A stretch of 64,000 nucleotides of DNA, from positions 2,232,001-2,296,000 of the forward strand of contig NZ_CP147915.1 of assembly GCF_039645585.1 (NCBI RefSeq), written 5' to 3'. Below, piece after piece: positions 26,324-36,268 of this stretch; the stretch's first letter is position 1; the number at the start of each line of letters is the position of its first letter. The translations under genes and the position numbers were made by a program. A model generated the notes under the pieces. The model ran no database searches. It saw only the letters and a program-made list of their open reading frames with translations, and had not been told where the DNA came from. The DNA comes from Sulfurimonas sp. HSL-1656 (lineage in GTDB: Bacteria > Campylobacterota > Campylobacteria > Campylobacterales > Sulfurimonadaceae).

Positions 26324-26611
26324 CTACGAAGATGCTGCTAGTCTACCTCTACCTCCACGGTTCCAAACATGCCTGGGAACGACTTAAATGGACCTGCGAT
26401 ATCGACAGGATGGTTACGGAAAATACAAAGCCATCCCTGTCTTTACCAAATAGATATTCTCAATACTACCTCCAAAAAACCAGGCATCTACTGGCGACAT
26501 ATTTCAGTATATCAAGGACTACTACCAACTCTTTCCCCGGCCATCTTCTCTGACATTATTACCTTTTCTCAAGCCTATTGGGGTCACCTACAAATACATT
26601 CCCTCCGGTAA
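26324..26611 (+). pseudogene. Remnant of a second NTP_transf_5 gene
   Basis: Begins at the point where the wecG remnant ends and reads MLLVYLYLHGSKHAWERLKW, CDIDRM, matching residues ~237-262 of the intact gene at 23518. An internal deletion and frame changes follow, then HLLATYFSISR and a C-terminus YKYIPSGK similar to the intact YKYLRYGK. Head and catalytic domain are absent. From 26612 to 26874 I see no gene. Confidence 0.85.
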
Positions 26612-26874
26612 GTAACAACTTATTTCACTGTCTGAGCCCGATGTTGTAGTGACCGTATCCAGCACGTCGTTAAGGCGTAGCCTTTTCCAGAATCAGGCCT
26701 CTTCCCAGAGCACAGCGAATTCTCCACTTAAGCGATGTCCGCATCAGGTTGAAGACCAGTGAGTAACATCAAAATATGTCACTTTGCAGCACACGCCAAC
26801 AACTCAGTTAACCTTGCAAGTCCTTTATCGTTTCACTCTCAAACATTTTACTCAGCTACTTTCAAACAATTATT

Positions 26875-27894
26875 TTAGAACTTAATTCTTGCGGTTATTT
26901 TGTGAAGGCCAAAGGCTGTAACAGCCACTAATAATAAAAATATGGCAACATGTTCTATCGAATTAAAATCGCGTAAGAATACTATTAACACCACATGTGA
27001 AAGATATATTTCATATGCATAAACACCTATCAATTTAAGTATCTTTGAATGGATATTTGCAAATATACTTATAAAAACAATCAATAAAACAAAAGTTGTA
27101 GAAGAGAATGTTTTGCCAATGCTGGGGAATAGGGGAAACGGTGCCAATGCAACTACGGTTGATATACCGAGTGCAATAATTATCCCCGTTAAATACATAA
27201 AACGTCTTTGAAAAATATGGGGAATTAATACATCTTTGTAGATTGCGAACAATATTCCAAGTGGAAAAGCGAATGACGTTGTGTACCACCATTTACCTAA
27301 TCCAAGTAGCAAACAAGTAATCCAATATAAGGAAATAAGTAATGTCACAGACAAGAGCGCATTTTTAGGCTCAAACTTTTTAAATGAAAAATAAAAAAAT
27401 ATATAGGCAATCATTATAAATATAACGAACCAATATGACCCGCTAACAAGTCGTATTCCAGAAGACACTAAAAATGCATCTCGCAAGTCCATTCCACTTC
27501 CGAACATAAACTTTAAGATAACATAAAAAAGTGAGACAATAAAAAATGGTACATAGACTCTGAAAACCCTTTTTCTTAAAAAATGGTCCAGGTGTTTTTT
27601 TTGCAAATAACTACTACTCAAACCATAACCAGAAAGAAAAATAAAAATGGATACCCCAAGGTAGCCAAAACTTTGATAGGGTGCCAATAAGCCCGGCGGG
27701 GAAAAAGTCTGCGACATATGGTGTAACATGATGACAACAATACTAACTCCCTTAAGAATATCAGAAATATCTCTGGACATAAACTCATCCGTATTTTTCT
27801 TCCTCCTGATACCGCTTAGTATCAGAACAGGCAAAATCACGTACGACAATGTCACCATAGTGTAATAACCAACTCCCATTTCCGCTCCTATCAA
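26875..27894 (-). CDS. Acyltransferase-3 family membrane O-acyltransferase
   Basis: A 339-residue integral membrane protein with about ten hydrophobic helices. The family motif region MLHHMSQTF (His-rich, after helix 1) and GVSIFIFLSGYGLSSSYL fits acyltransferase-3 enzymes such as OafA, which acetylate surface sugars using cytoplasmic acetyl-CoA. There is an N-terminal hydrophobic extension before the first family helix. It is AT-rich, like the whole stretch to 39.5 kb. The target sugar position is unknown. Confidence 0.82.
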   Translation of the reverse strand: MIGAEMGVGYYTMVTLSYVILPVLILSGIRRKKNTDEFMSRDISDILKGVSIVVIMLHHMSQTFSPPGLLAPYQSFGYLGVSIFIFLSGYGLSSSYLQKKHLDHFLRKRVFRVYVPFFIVSLFYVILKFMFGSGMDLRDAFLVSSGIRLVSGSYWFVIFIMIAYIFFYFSFKKFEPKNALLSVTLLISLYWITCLLLGLGKWWYTTSFAFPLGILFAIYKDVLIPHIFQRRFMYLTGIIIALGISTVVALAPFPLFPSIGKTFSSTTFVLLIVFISIFANIHSKILKLIGVYAYEIYLSHVVLIVFLRDFNSIEHVAIFLLLVAVTAFGLHKITARIKF

Positions 27895-28055
27895 ATTACA
27901 TCAGAATCTGCAATTCATTTTTGAAAAAATTCAGTGTATTTTATGTTAGATCACCTACCACAATTAAGCCTCCATGACAAACAGAATTGTTTGCGAAAAA
28001 GCTACAAACATTCCAATACAAGCAGTCGTTTTGGTTAAGACTCTTTTTTTAACAG

Positions 28056-28793
28056 TCAAATATGCGCCCATTGTTTAATCAGCAGCAGAATAAACGGGAT
28101 ATTCGTCGTCAAATAGCGCTTCCACAAACGCCCCGGCTCCTGTATCAATCTGTACAGCCACTCTAGCGAATACTTCTGCATCCAATCGGGTGCCCTCGTT
28201 TTCACCCCGGCATAGACTTCGAAAGAACCTCCCAGACCGATCATGCAGCTATCGATACTGCCCAGGTGCTCCGCCATCCATTTCTCCTGTTTGGGGCACC
28301 CGAGGGCGACAAAGACGAAGCCGGGGTTTTTCGCATTGATCCTCGACACTATTTCCTCTTTTTCCTCCGGTGACAGTGTCCTGAACGGTGGTGAATAGGC
28401 GTCTATAGTGAGATTCGGCAGTTCCTGTTTGGCCCGCACAACGATCTTCTCGAGAATTTCATCGGTCGATCCATACAAAAAGACTGACTTCCCACGCTTC
28501 TCGCATTCGCCCATGAGGTCGGGCAGCAGGTCCATGCCTGCCACCCTGTCCTGCTCGATGCCGTACAGTAGTTTCATCGCTTTGGCAATCGGCATCCCAT
28601 CCGGCGTGGCGATATCCGCATTGTTGACCACGGCTCCAAATGCGGCATCGCGATGAGCTTCCATGGTCATATGAACGTTCACGACACAGACATAGCTCGA
28701 CTTTTTCTCCGATGACAGTGTCATGAGATTGTCTATGAACTCCCCGTACCGCCCGGTACTAACCGACGTTGAAATTACACTCTTTTTTTGCAT
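28056..28793 (-). CDS. WecG/TagA/CpsF-family glycosyltransferase
   Basis: 245 residues from the ATG at 28793, one base after the stop of the upstream glycosyltransferase. Family landmarks: CVVNVHMTMEAHRD, NADIATPDGMPIAKAMKL, VAGMDLLPDLM, VFLYGSTDEI, FVALGCPKQEKWMAEH and IGLGGSFEVYAG. Members add ManNAc(A) or a related sugar as the second residue onto a lipid-linked GlcNAc, which fits the WecA gene nearby. The gene ends seven codons earlier than the pseudogene paralogue. Confidence 0.9.
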   Translation of the reverse strand: MQKKSVISTSVSTGRYGEFIDNLMTLSSEKKSSYVCVVNVHMTMEAHRDAAFGAVVNNADIATPDGMPIAKAMKLLYGIEQDRVAGMDLLPDLMGECEKRGKSVFLYGSTDEILEKIVVRAKQELPNLTIDAYSPPFRTLSPEEKEEIVSRINAKNPGFVFVALGCPKQEKWMAEHLGSIDSCMIGLGGSFEVYAGVKTRAPDWMQKYSLEWLYRLIQEPGRLWKRYLTTNIPFILLLIKQWAHI

Positions 28794-28794
28794 C

Positions 28795-29913
28795 CTACTT
28801 TTCACCCTGCAATATCCCGATAAGGTTGTGTTCAAATTTCTCCAATGTAAAATTTTCCAGATACCGCTGACGGCAATACCTGGCTGTTTCAGGGTTTAAA
28901 AGCTTTTGCTTCGCAATCTGTAATGAGTTGTATAGTTCGGCATTGTCATGCAAAACAATTCCGCATTTTTCATCAAGAATATTGGGAATGGAACCTTCAT
29001 CTGTGGAAATAGTAGGTACACCAAATGACATCGCTTCAATGATTACCAACCCAAAAGTTTCTGCTTTATACCGAGTCGGGAACAACAATAAATGTGCATT
29101 TTGTAGAAGAAATGCTTTATCATCGCCTTTCATAAACCCGTGAAACGTCACCCGCTCCTGCAGCCCTTTTTCGTTTATGAACTCGAAAAACTCTTTTTCG
29201 TCCTCATCGTTTTGCCATCCGCCGGCAAAATGGAAATGAATCTTCTCCCCTTTGGTCACATCGGCAAGTTTCAGGACTTCGACGTACCCCTTCTCCTTGA
29301 TCATATTCGACAGGTAAAGGAGCTGCACTTCATCAATAGAGGCGTACTTGTGCTGCAGAAGCGTTTCGAAACCTTTCGGCTCCGCCAGATCTTCCACCCC
29401 GTTCGGCAAAAAGGCGACACCCTTGTACGTTGCAACGTGTTCAAAATCCTTTTCCAGCAGAGGGCTAAGTAGTATGAGATTGACCCCCTTTAGGAAAAAA
29501 CGGGTCAGCTGGAGGTTACGCGTCGAATCGGAGACGAAAGCGTCGACTCCCTTGGTATGGTAATGATAGAAGATTTCACATTTCGTCATAGCGCTATAAA
29601 CTTTCCACAGCGGCGAAAGCAGCAGGTCTCGATAAAAAGCAAACCCCTTTACGGATGCCGTAAAGTAGATCTTCTCCGGCCGAAATACGATCAACGACCA
29701 GAGCACTTTGAAAAAGAGTTCCACGAAATACCAGAACTTTTTAACATTCACCTTACCGATTTCGCCTATGGTCTCGGATGAACGTATAGGAATAAACCGA
29801 CATTCAAAAGTATCCTTCAGCAAGCTGCTCTCATGAATAAAATCACCGACCTTTGCTGCTCCATGTGTAGGCGGCGACAGGTGAAGAATACAGAGTAAGT
29901 TAAGCTTCTTCAT
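28795..29913 (-). CDS. Glycosyltransferase family 4
   Basis: 372 residues from the ATG at 29913 (MKKLNLLCILHLSPPTHGAA), which overlaps the upstream acetyltransferase by 14 nt. The C-terminal donor-binding half has the GT4 pattern: FLPNGVEDL, LYLSNMIKEKGYVEVLKLAD, HFAGGW and the terminal EX7E-like block LFPTRYKAETFGLVIIEAMSFGVP. It is a retaining GT-B enzyme acting at the cytoplasmic membrane. Donor and acceptor are unknown. Confidence 0.88.
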   Translation of the reverse strand: MKKLNLLCILHLSPPTHGAAKVGDFIHESSLLKDTFECRFIPIRSSETIGEIGKVNVKKFWYFVELFFKVLWSLIVFRPEKIYFTASVKGFAFYRDLLLSPLWKVYSAMTKCEIFYHYHTKGVDAFVSDSTRNLQLTRFFLKGVNLILLSPLLEKDFEHVATYKGVAFLPNGVEDLAEPKGFETLLQHKYASIDEVQLLYLSNMIKEKGYVEVLKLADVTKGEKIHFHFAGGWQNDEDEKEFFEFINEKGLQERVTFHGFMKGDDKAFLLQNAHLLLFPTRYKAETFGLVIIEAMSFGVPTISTDEGSIPNILDEKCGIVLHDNAELYNSLQIAKQKLLNPETARYCRQRYLENFTLEKFEHNLIGILQGEK

Positions 29914-30439
29914 CACAATTAGCGAGGCAAATTTTCTTAATGAGTTTTGCGGGATTACCAGCAACAACACTATTGGGTTTAACATCCTTCGTCACTACAG
30001 AACCTGCACCAACAATCGAGTTCTTACCAATTCTTATCGGCCCAATTAAAACACTGTTCGGTCCTATCACAACATTGTCTTCAATAATAGGTGATCCCAA
30101 ATCTTTCCCATCAGGCCCCTGCTTATTGCCAATTGTCGTATTATGTTTCAATGTCACATTATTACCAATTACTACATTCGCATTAAGAACTAGTGCCCGC
30201 CCATGATGGATAATAAATCCTCTGCCAATTTTCGTAGATACCGGGATTTCGCACCCCAATACTAAATCAGTAACTAATTTGTATAGAAGAATGATCGGTG
30301 CAAAAAGTAGATATGTGAATCTACCTGTCATTTTTTTGCGGAAAAAGCTTGCTATTCTATAACTGACAACAATGATTCTACCTTTGAAATTGTCGTTATT
30401 TTGTACGTCTTCTAAAACTTCATTCCATAGCTTCATCAT
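29900..30439 (-). CDS. Serine-acetyltransferase-like hexapeptide O-acetyltransferase
   Basis: A 179-residue left-handed beta-helix protein: helical N-terminus, then hexapeptide repeats (IGRGFIIHHGRALVL, IGNNVTLKHNTTIG, IGPNSVLIGPIRIGKNS, IVGAGSVVTKDV) and the closing SVVAGNPAKLIKK. It resembles CysE/WcaB enzymes. In this sugar locus it more likely acetylates a glycan intermediate than serine, but both are possible. Confidence 0.85.
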   Translation of the reverse strand: MMKLWNEVLEDVQNNDNFKGRIIVVSYRIASFFRKKMTGRFTYLLFAPIILLYKLVTDLVLGCEIPVSTKIGRGFIIHHGRALVLNANVVIGNNVTLKHNTTIGNKQGPDGKDLGSPIIEDNVVIGPNSVLIGPIRIGKNSIVGAGSVVTKDVKPNSVVAGNPAKLIKKICLANCDEEA

Positions 30440-30458
30440 TTCACTCTTGTTTTAAATT

Positions 30459-31379
30459 TCATTTTTTGAAACCCTTCAAAAAAGCAATAGACTTTTTAAT
30501 AAGCTTATTGGTATAACTGACTTGAAATTTGAATTCTTTTGCTATCTTTGAATTAGGCAATATTTCATCTGTAAAATCAAAATCACATTTGGAAGTTGTG
30601 TCCAATACTGTTTCATAAATATTCGTATTAGAACAATGGGTTGCTTCTGATCCAAAACCTATATTTTGTACTTTGGAACTTTTTGCAAAAACAGCATATT
30701 TCCCTTGTTTGTACATGGCGTACGACCATCGGATGGCCCAGGAATTATTTTTTCCTTCTTTGTAGTGCTTTAGCATGCGTGTCATATCAATGCCACCGCG
30801 ATTAAATGCTCTCACGGATTTCCAGTCTTTTATAAAATCTTCATAATCCGACAAATCCCAATCAATACTTTCCCATTGATCTAACCAGGTTGCCCAACCC
30901 CAAGACGATGGTCTATATGTAAGATAAGTCTCATTCTCATAGCATATCAGAGACTTTAAATTCGGTGAATAGCCTGAAATTGCAAAGATGTCTTTTCTGT
31001 CTTTATAATAGTCCAAAGCTGAATTCATATAGCAAAGAAAGTTTGTACTTGTAATAAGATCATCTTCAAGAACAATTACCTTGCCATATTTATTTATTAT
31101 TTCTGTAACACCCTCAATAATATTTTTCGCCAGTCCATAATTTTCTTCCCGCTCTATAATGTTGATCGTTTTAAAACCAGACAAGTCGCGTAAATAAGAC
31201 CTTACTTCCTGTACTTTGACTTCATCTTTATTTTGCCTAGGTGCGTCGGAAAATATGAATATCTCTGACTGATCAGCGAGCTTGTTCAACAGGAGTTTTT
31301 GAGTTGTACTTTTCAAATGATCTAATCTGTTATATGCAAAAAGGAGTACCGGCGCGCGTTTGTTATTCACTTGCATCAA
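30459..31379 (-). CDS. Glycosyltransferase family 2-like (GNT-I-like fold)
   Basis: A 306-residue GT-A enzyme: PVLLFAYNRLDHL at the N-terminus, IFSDAPR, and the metal-binding VIVLEDDLI (Asp-Asp, residues ~97-105), then SGYSP and SWGWATWLDQW. The layout matches bacterial transferases related to eukaryotic GNT-I. It abuts the next gene with no gap. Sugar specificity is not readable. Confidence 0.82.
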   Translation of the reverse strand: MMQVNNKRAPVLLFAYNRLDHLKSTTQKLLLNKLADQSEIFIFSDAPRQNKDEVKVQEVRSYLRDLSGFKTINIIEREENYGLAKNIIEGVTEIINKYGKVIVLEDDLITSTNFLCYMNSALDYYKDRKDIFAISGYSPNLKSLICYENETYLTYRPSSWGWATWLDQWESIDWDLSDYEDFIKDWKSVRAFNRGGIDMTRMLKHYKEGKNNSWAIRWSYAMYKQGKYAVFAKSSKVQNIGFGSEATHCSNTNIYETVLDTTSKCDFDFTDEILPNSKIAKEFKFQVSYTNKLIKKSIAFLKGFKK

Positions 31380-32297
31380 TTACCAATAACATGAATTTTC
31401 AACCTTTTGTGCACTAGAGGGCTTTTCATCTTCCGACGGTCTAATCCACTGTGCATTGATTATATTTTTAAAGTCAGGATTGAGTTCCCATCTTCTTCCA
31501 TAGATACCAAATAGCATTTGCGTCGATCCACCTAAATGGATTGCTTTTTTCCCCATCTTTTTAACATGTGCTGCTAATGGCAAACCATACGCTCCTGCGC
31601 CGATAATTGCAATATCAAAGTCAATCAAAGATATCTCTTTTTGCATATAGTTCAATGCATCAAACCATGACTTGAAATTTGACTCCCCCCCCAATGACTG
31701 CACTGCAGCATAGGTGACCAGTTCAAAATCAGGAAGTACCCTGTTGTCATTAAACAATTGCTCCCGCTTAAGATACTGATGTTCAATGCTCCTGGCAAAA
31801 GGATGAATAACAAGTACCTTCTTGCCTTTTAAATAATATGACCATGGACGTGCAGAGAAGTAAGGTTCCAAGTTCCTTAGTTTTGTTAATTTTGCATTCG
31901 GACAAAATCTATTGGCAATGACATTTTCAAATGGATTGAACCAAATTCCCAAAAGATCGATTTCACCAATCTCATCAAAATATAATTCAGAAAACTCATT
32001 TAAACTGTTGTCATCCACGGGGAATACACCCGAATAGTCTTTAATTATATGCTTAAGATTTGCATTGTACATTCTTTTAGAGAAGTTTGTTTTCAGCACT
32101 TTCAATTCAGTACTGCCCAGTCTAGAAATCATACAAGGGTTACTGCTTTCTAGTAACTCTTTAATATAATCAACAGTATCGGCAGCGCTTAGTATCGGCT
32201 GATTGTAATCTTTAGGTTTGACTTTATACAGTTTATCTCTCACCCACCTGTATATCACTGTTTTTTTTATTAGCTCCAAAATCTTTTCATTCCGCAT
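31380..32297 (-). CDS. GT-D-like putative glycosyltransferase, paralogue 1
   Basis: A 305-residue protein with a paralogue at 36269. Shared blocks: MI(S/A)R(L/F)G at residues ~57-61, PWxxxLxGKxVLVIHPF, the Rossmann-like IGAGAYGLPLAAHVKK followed by GKKAIHLGGSTQMLFGI.GRRW, and the C-terminal W(I/V)RPSE...CYW. The pattern resembles GT-D (DUF1792-like) glucosyltransferases. That match is tentative because I rely on the IGAGAYG...GKKA block only. Confidence 0.6.
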   Translation of the reverse strand: MRNEKILELIKKTVIYRWVRDKLYKVKPKDYNQPILSAADTVDYIKELLESSNPCMISRLGSTELKVLKTNFSKRMYNANLKHIIKDYSGVFPVDDNSLNEFSELYFDEIGEIDLLGIWFNPFENVIANRFCPNAKLTKLRNLEPYFSARPWSYYLKGKKVLVIHPFARSIEHQYLKREQLFNDNRVLPDFELVTYAAVQSLGGESNFKSWFDALNYMQKEISLIDFDIAIIGAGAYGLPLAAHVKKMGKKAIHLGGSTQMLFGIYGRRWELNPDFKNIINAQWIRPSEDEKPSSAQKVENSCYW

Positions 32298-32310
32298 AAA
32301 TCAAATCCTT

Positions 32311-33156
32311 TTATTTAATCCAATATCCAAATATTCGTCTTATGACGCCAATAAAAATAAACTGGAATCTGTACTTTATTGGGCAATTTTTTAATGCACA
32401 AACGACAAACCACTTAAGATTTCCTCCACCTCTGATACCGAACAAGTGTTGAAAGTAATTTTTCCAACTTTTGTTTTTGCGAAACGCGACCCCACCGCTT
32501 TCTTCCGGATAAATTGCAATTTTTGCATCGTAATTACAAAAAATCCCAAATCCTGCCCTCTTGGCTCTATAGGTAAAATCTAAATCAGCAATCGTTTGAG
32601 GGAAATGCTTCGAATCATAAAAACCAATTTCGTCAAAAACCTGGGCAGGTATCAACAGACCTCGTCCAGGAAATAAATCCACTTCATGCAGTCCTTTTTG
32701 TTGTGCTGGAGATAAACTATCAATGATTGGAATCCCTCTTCCTGTCCGCCAATTTCTCTTTTCACCGCCGTAGACAACATCTCCGGTTTTCTGATCTATT
32801 GCCAACGCACCCAAAAGTGCATCTGGCTTGTTCTGAGACCAATACATCATTTTTTCCATATAGTCTGATTCTGGGATCGTATCGTCATTCAGTGTCATAA
32901 TATAAGTGGCCCCCTGTTCCAACGCATATTTCACACCAACATTTGTTCCCTCAGCCCACCATAGGTTCCCATCGCCTTCAATGTAATGGACTTCAGGAAA
33001 ATTTTTTAGGATCATCTCTTTTGTACCATCTGTCGAGCCATCATCAACAATGACTACTTTAAAATCTTTGCATGTTTGAATCGATAAAGCTTCTAAGTAA
33101 TTTCTGGTAAATTTTTTCCTGTTGAATACAGGAGTTACTATGTATATCATGCTCAA
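32311..33156 (-). CDS. Glycosyltransferase family 2
   Basis: A 281-residue GT-A enzyme. The N-terminus IYIVTPVFNRKKFTRNYLEA, VVIVDDGSTDGTKEMI, TLNDDTI (metal-binding DD ~96) and the middle GRGLLIPAQVFDEIGFYD follow the rhamnosyltransferase/WcaA pattern. Its ATG overlaps the end of the upstream polymerase by 4 nt. Donor sugar is unknown. Confidence 0.9.
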   Translation of the reverse strand: MSMIYIVTPVFNRKKFTRNYLEALSIQTCKDFKVVIVDDGSTDGTKEMILKNFPEVHYIEGDGNLWWAEGTNVGVKYALEQGATYIMTLNDDTIPESDYMEKMMYWSQNKPDALLGALAIDQKTGDVVYGGEKRNWRTGRGIPIIDSLSPAQQKGLHEVDLFPGRGLLIPAQVFDEIGFYDSKHFPQTIADLDFTYRAKRAGFGIFCNYDAKIAIYPEESGGVAFRKNKSWKNYFQHLFGIRGGGNLKWFVVCALKNCPIKYRFQFIFIGVIRRIFGYWIK

Positions 33157-34418
33157 GTCCTCAATCTTAATAGTTTTGCTCTATTCAATAAATCATTTAT
33201 CCAGAACCTAAACTCATTATTTGTCATCTTCCTAAAACTGCTTGATAAACACATAGAAATAAAAATCCACAAGACAATAGTTTGTATTCCAAATGATGAA
33301 GGATCTTCTACAAAAGAAAATGCCCACCTAAACGCCACAAATAAGCCAACAATCCTTATGAAGTAATTATTTGACCTATAAACTGCCAAATATGAACTAT
33401 AGAAAAATACAAGAAAATATAAAAATACTCCGATAAGTCCAAACCATGTAAAGACATTCAATATAGAAACTTCTGAAGCGAATCTCTCCTTTTTACCTGT
33501 ACCTAATTCGTATTCCAGATAATCACCGAAATATACCGAATCATAACCTCGAGCTGGTGTTCTGCCTTGGATTATATAGTCATGCTTTATCGCCGAACTA
33601 ATAGTTTCAACATAGATAAATGTTCTTGTATCTGCTGTCAAATCTCCCTGAGAGGCGTCGGAAGTTTTAGAAGTATTAATAGTATAGCCACCCAAATAAT
33701 CCTTCATATGAAAAACATTAAAAGTATTGGTAAGTGCTAGAAAAAACAGTATTATAGGAGCAATGATTAAGCTAATATGCATGATTTTAAAAAATTTTTC
33801 TATTTGAAAAAATCTCGCATAATACATAGAACCGAATAAGAAAGCAGTGCTAAATTTAATTACTGTACTTCTAGATTCCAAACTGAAAATAATCACACAA
33901 AATGTAATAATAACAATAAAGACCCTCCACCTATATGGTATGACAGGCAGAAGCAATAGCAAAAGTAATAATGGCGATAAGTATTGGCCAATAAAAGTTG
34001 TATCTACTATGAACGGTATAAAAAGCAAAAAAATTATTAGCATATATTTAAGCCAAAAAGAGATGATTTGTTTTAATAATTTGTCATTAATAAATAGAAA
34101 AACAAATAGAGGTATTGAATAAACAAATGCAATACTAAATAGGTTTTTCCATTCCCAATAGTTATCCGCTATAAAAAGACCACGTAGAAAACTTAAAAAG
34201 CACCACATCATAAATACTTTTACAATTAACAACGGTGTTCTATCTTTTGCCTTTTGGTAATATATAGATTTTGACATGAATGCTACTGCTAAAAAAATGC
34301 TATTAAAACCCCACCAAAAAAGAAGTGGTAAACTAGGAGTAATACTCCATTGCAGGATTGATTCAAAAGTTACAAAAGCGAACAAATAAGAAAAAAGTTG
34401 CGCGTAGCTAATCGTCAT
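33153..34418 (-). CDS. O-antigen polymerase-like membrane protein
   Basis: 421 residues from the ATG at 34418 (MTISYAQLFSYLF). About eleven hydrophobic helices and one large periplasmic loop (about residues 255-310, with TADTRTFIYVETI and GRTPARGYDSVYFGDYL) give the topology of Wzy polymerases and O-antigen ligases. Only one such gene is in the locus, and a Wzx flippase is present, so Wzy is the most likely role. Confidence 0.75.
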   Translation of the reverse strand: MTISYAQLFSYLFAFVTFESILQWSITPSLPLLFWWGFNSIFLAVAFMSKSIYYQKAKDRTPLLIVKVFMMWCFLSFLRGLFIADNYWEWKNLFSIAFVYSIPLFVFLFINDKLLKQIISFWLKYMLIIFLLFIPFIVDTTFIGQYLSPLLLLLLLLPVIPYRWRVFIVIITFCVIIFSLESRSTVIKFSTAFLFGSMYYARFFQIEKFFKIMHISLIIAPIILFFLALTNTFNVFHMKDYLGGYTINTSKTSDASQGDLTADTRTFIYVETISSAIKHDYIIQGRTPARGYDSVYFGDYLEYELGTGKKERFASEVSILNVFTWFGLIGVFLYFLVFFYSSYLAVYRSNNYFIRIVGLFVAFRWAFSFVEDPSSFGIQTIVLWIFISMCLSSSFRKMTNNEFRFWINDLLNRAKLLRLRT

Positions 34419-35028
34419 ATTGATCACTAATCTTTCGGATGAACTTTGCAGGATTTCCTGCCCACACTTCATTCCCAGGTATACTTGTAGTTACAACCGA
34501 ACCTGCTCCAACTATGGAGCCTTTCCCAATGTTTACACCCTTTAATATCAATGAATGAGCCCCTATAAAGACATCATCACTTATGAAAATTTCAGCTGAT
34601 TTGACACCTTGCTTATCATGAAAGGGGTCTCTTCTCGTCTTCATATCCAGAGAATGAAAATCTGTATCATAGATACATGTATTACCGCCTATTTTGACAT
34701 TGTCACCTATTGTAATTTTGCTATGGCAAACAATCGAAACTCCTGACAATCCTGTATTTTCACCTATTATCAATACCCCATTTTTTCTGACTACAAACAA
34801 AGATCTGTATGTGCCGCCTATTGGATTTGAAGACAACCGGTTATTATTTTTAAAGTTTTTGCCAATATTGAATTGCCCTTGAATGCTTAAATAAGGCAAA
34901 CCTTTACAGTCTAATCCTTCAGAAAAACAAATTCCATTCAAACGAAAATATATAGGTACAACCACTTTTGACAAAGCATTAATAACTTTGTTTATCAAAA
35001 AATATATAGCTTTATAAATTATTTTCAT
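34408..35028 (-). CDS. Hexapeptide-repeat O-acetyltransferase
   Basis: A 206-residue left-handed beta-helix enzyme: LIIGENTGLSGVSIVCHSKITIGDNVKIGGN, the active-site region CIYDTDFHSLD with catalytic His, then IFISDDVFIGAHSLILKGVNIGKGSIVGAGS and VWAGNPAKFIRK. This is the maltose/galactoside O-acetyltransferase type used on glycans. Its ATG overlaps the upstream glycosyltransferase stop by 4 nt. Confidence 0.87.
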   Translation of the reverse strand: MKIIYKAIYFLINKVINALSKVVVPIYFRLNGICFSEGLDCKGLPYLSIQGQFNIGKNFKNNNRLSSNPIGGTYRSLFVVRKNGVLIIGENTGLSGVSIVCHSKITIGDNVKIGGNTCIYDTDFHSLDMKTRRDPFHDKQGVKSAEIFISDDVFIGAHSLILKGVNIGKGSIVGAGSVVTTSIPGNEVWAGNPAKFIRKISDQYDD

Positions 35029-36239
35029 ATTGATTCCTGGTTTATTATTTCGTAATAATAATCCAAATAGCCATCAACAACACTTTTTGATGAAAACTGC
35101 TCGACAACATGCTTATAGCATTTTTCAGACAAATGTGTATATAGATTTTTGTCTGAGAATACCTCAGTCATTTTATCGCTAATGTCAACAGGATTATTTA
35201 TATCTACCAAAAGACGAGTTTCATTGATTACCCATGGAACGGCACCAGATGTTGTCCCTCCAATGACTGGCACTCCTAAAGACATGGCCTCTGTTAAAAC
35301 TACACCAAAAGATTCTTCTCTTGCTGTATGAAGAAGTAAGTGTGCGCTTTCCAATTCATGCAACAACTCTTCAGTAGTCAATTTCCCATGAAAATATATG
35401 TTTTCTATTTTCAAAGATGAAATACTCTTATGTGCAATGCCGTTTTCTTCATAGCCACTTCCAATTAAATGTAATTCTGCTTGAGGAAATTTTTTGTGAA
35501 AAATTTCAAATGATTTCACTCCTTCCATTACATTTTTCAGGCTATTCCAACCATTATTTATCATTATAATTTTTAGTTTATCCATATTATTAATTCTTAA
35601 TTTTATAAATGATGATATTTGTTCCTCAGTGTATTTGATTGGAACAGGGTTTGGAATAACCCTAACATTGTCAATCCTTTTTTGTGCATATTCAAGCATA
35701 TAAGGAGAGACTGTTGAAGCATATTGAATGTTTCTAAAATTTAGTTCAGACATAATCAATCTGAAAAACCTGTATATACTTCTTGTATACTTTAGAACTT
35801 TATACGCATTGTCATGAATAGTAATTAAGCTTTTATATTTTGTTTTTAAAGCAGATTTTGCGAATTCATAAGACCAATGTGCATGGATAATATCTGGGGT
35901 TAATTTATTAATTTCACTTACTATCTTTTTTGTTTCATAAGAATAGAAATCTAGAATTCTTCCTAGCATCCAATTGTTAAACCTAAAAGAATGAGGTCTA
36001 TACGGAACAACTATCCATGTAAAATTCTGATAATGAAATTTTTTTATTTCATAGTCTCCATCTACAGCTCTGGTTGTTGTAATCGCTGTTACTCTATGTC
36101 CCCTGGCTAATAACTCTTCAATGATTGTTCCAATAAATATAGCTCCAGAATAACCTTCCGGTAAATTGTCATATTTTATATTTGGCAAAAACTTATGTAT
36201 ATAAGATCTATCTGATGGTGACAATATGAGTATATGCAT
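35025..36239 (-). CDS. Glycosyltransferase family 4
   Basis: 404 residues from the ATG at 36239 (MHILILSPSDRSYIH), which avoids overlap with the upstream gene. The GT-B layout is clear: IIEELLARGHRVTAIT, ITPDIIHAHW-type block (LTPDIIHAHWSYEF), VRVIPNPV, LIGSGYEENG and the donor-site block LLLHTAREESFGVVLTEAMSLGVPVI. AT-rich codon use matches its neighbours. Confidence 0.88.
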   Translation of the reverse strand: MHILILSPSDRSYIHKFLPNIKYDNLPEGYSGAIFIGTIIEELLARGHRVTAITTTRAVDGDYEIKKFHYQNFTWIVVPYRPHSFRFNNWMLGRILDFYSYETKKIVSEINKLTPDIIHAHWSYEFAKSALKTKYKSLITIHDNAYKVLKYTRSIYRFFRLIMSELNFRNIQYASTVSPYMLEYAQKRIDNVRVIPNPVPIKYTEEQISSFIKLRINNMDKLKIIMINNGWNSLKNVMEGVKSFEIFHKKFPQAELHLIGSGYEENGIAHKSISSLKIENIYFHGKLTTEELLHELESAHLLLHTAREESFGVVLTEAMSLGVPVIGGTTSGAVPWVINETRLLVDINNPVDISDKMTEVFSDKNLYTHLSEKCYKHVVEQFSSKSVVDGYLDYYYEIINQESI

Positions 36240-36268
36240 TCTTTTTCTTGTTTGATTAGATAATTTTT

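Noticed and set aside
26680..26760. A possible transposase C-terminus (LVFNLMRTSLKWRIRCALGRG on the minus strand)
   Set aside because: Only about 30 residues are open, and no inverted repeats or catalytic residues are visible.
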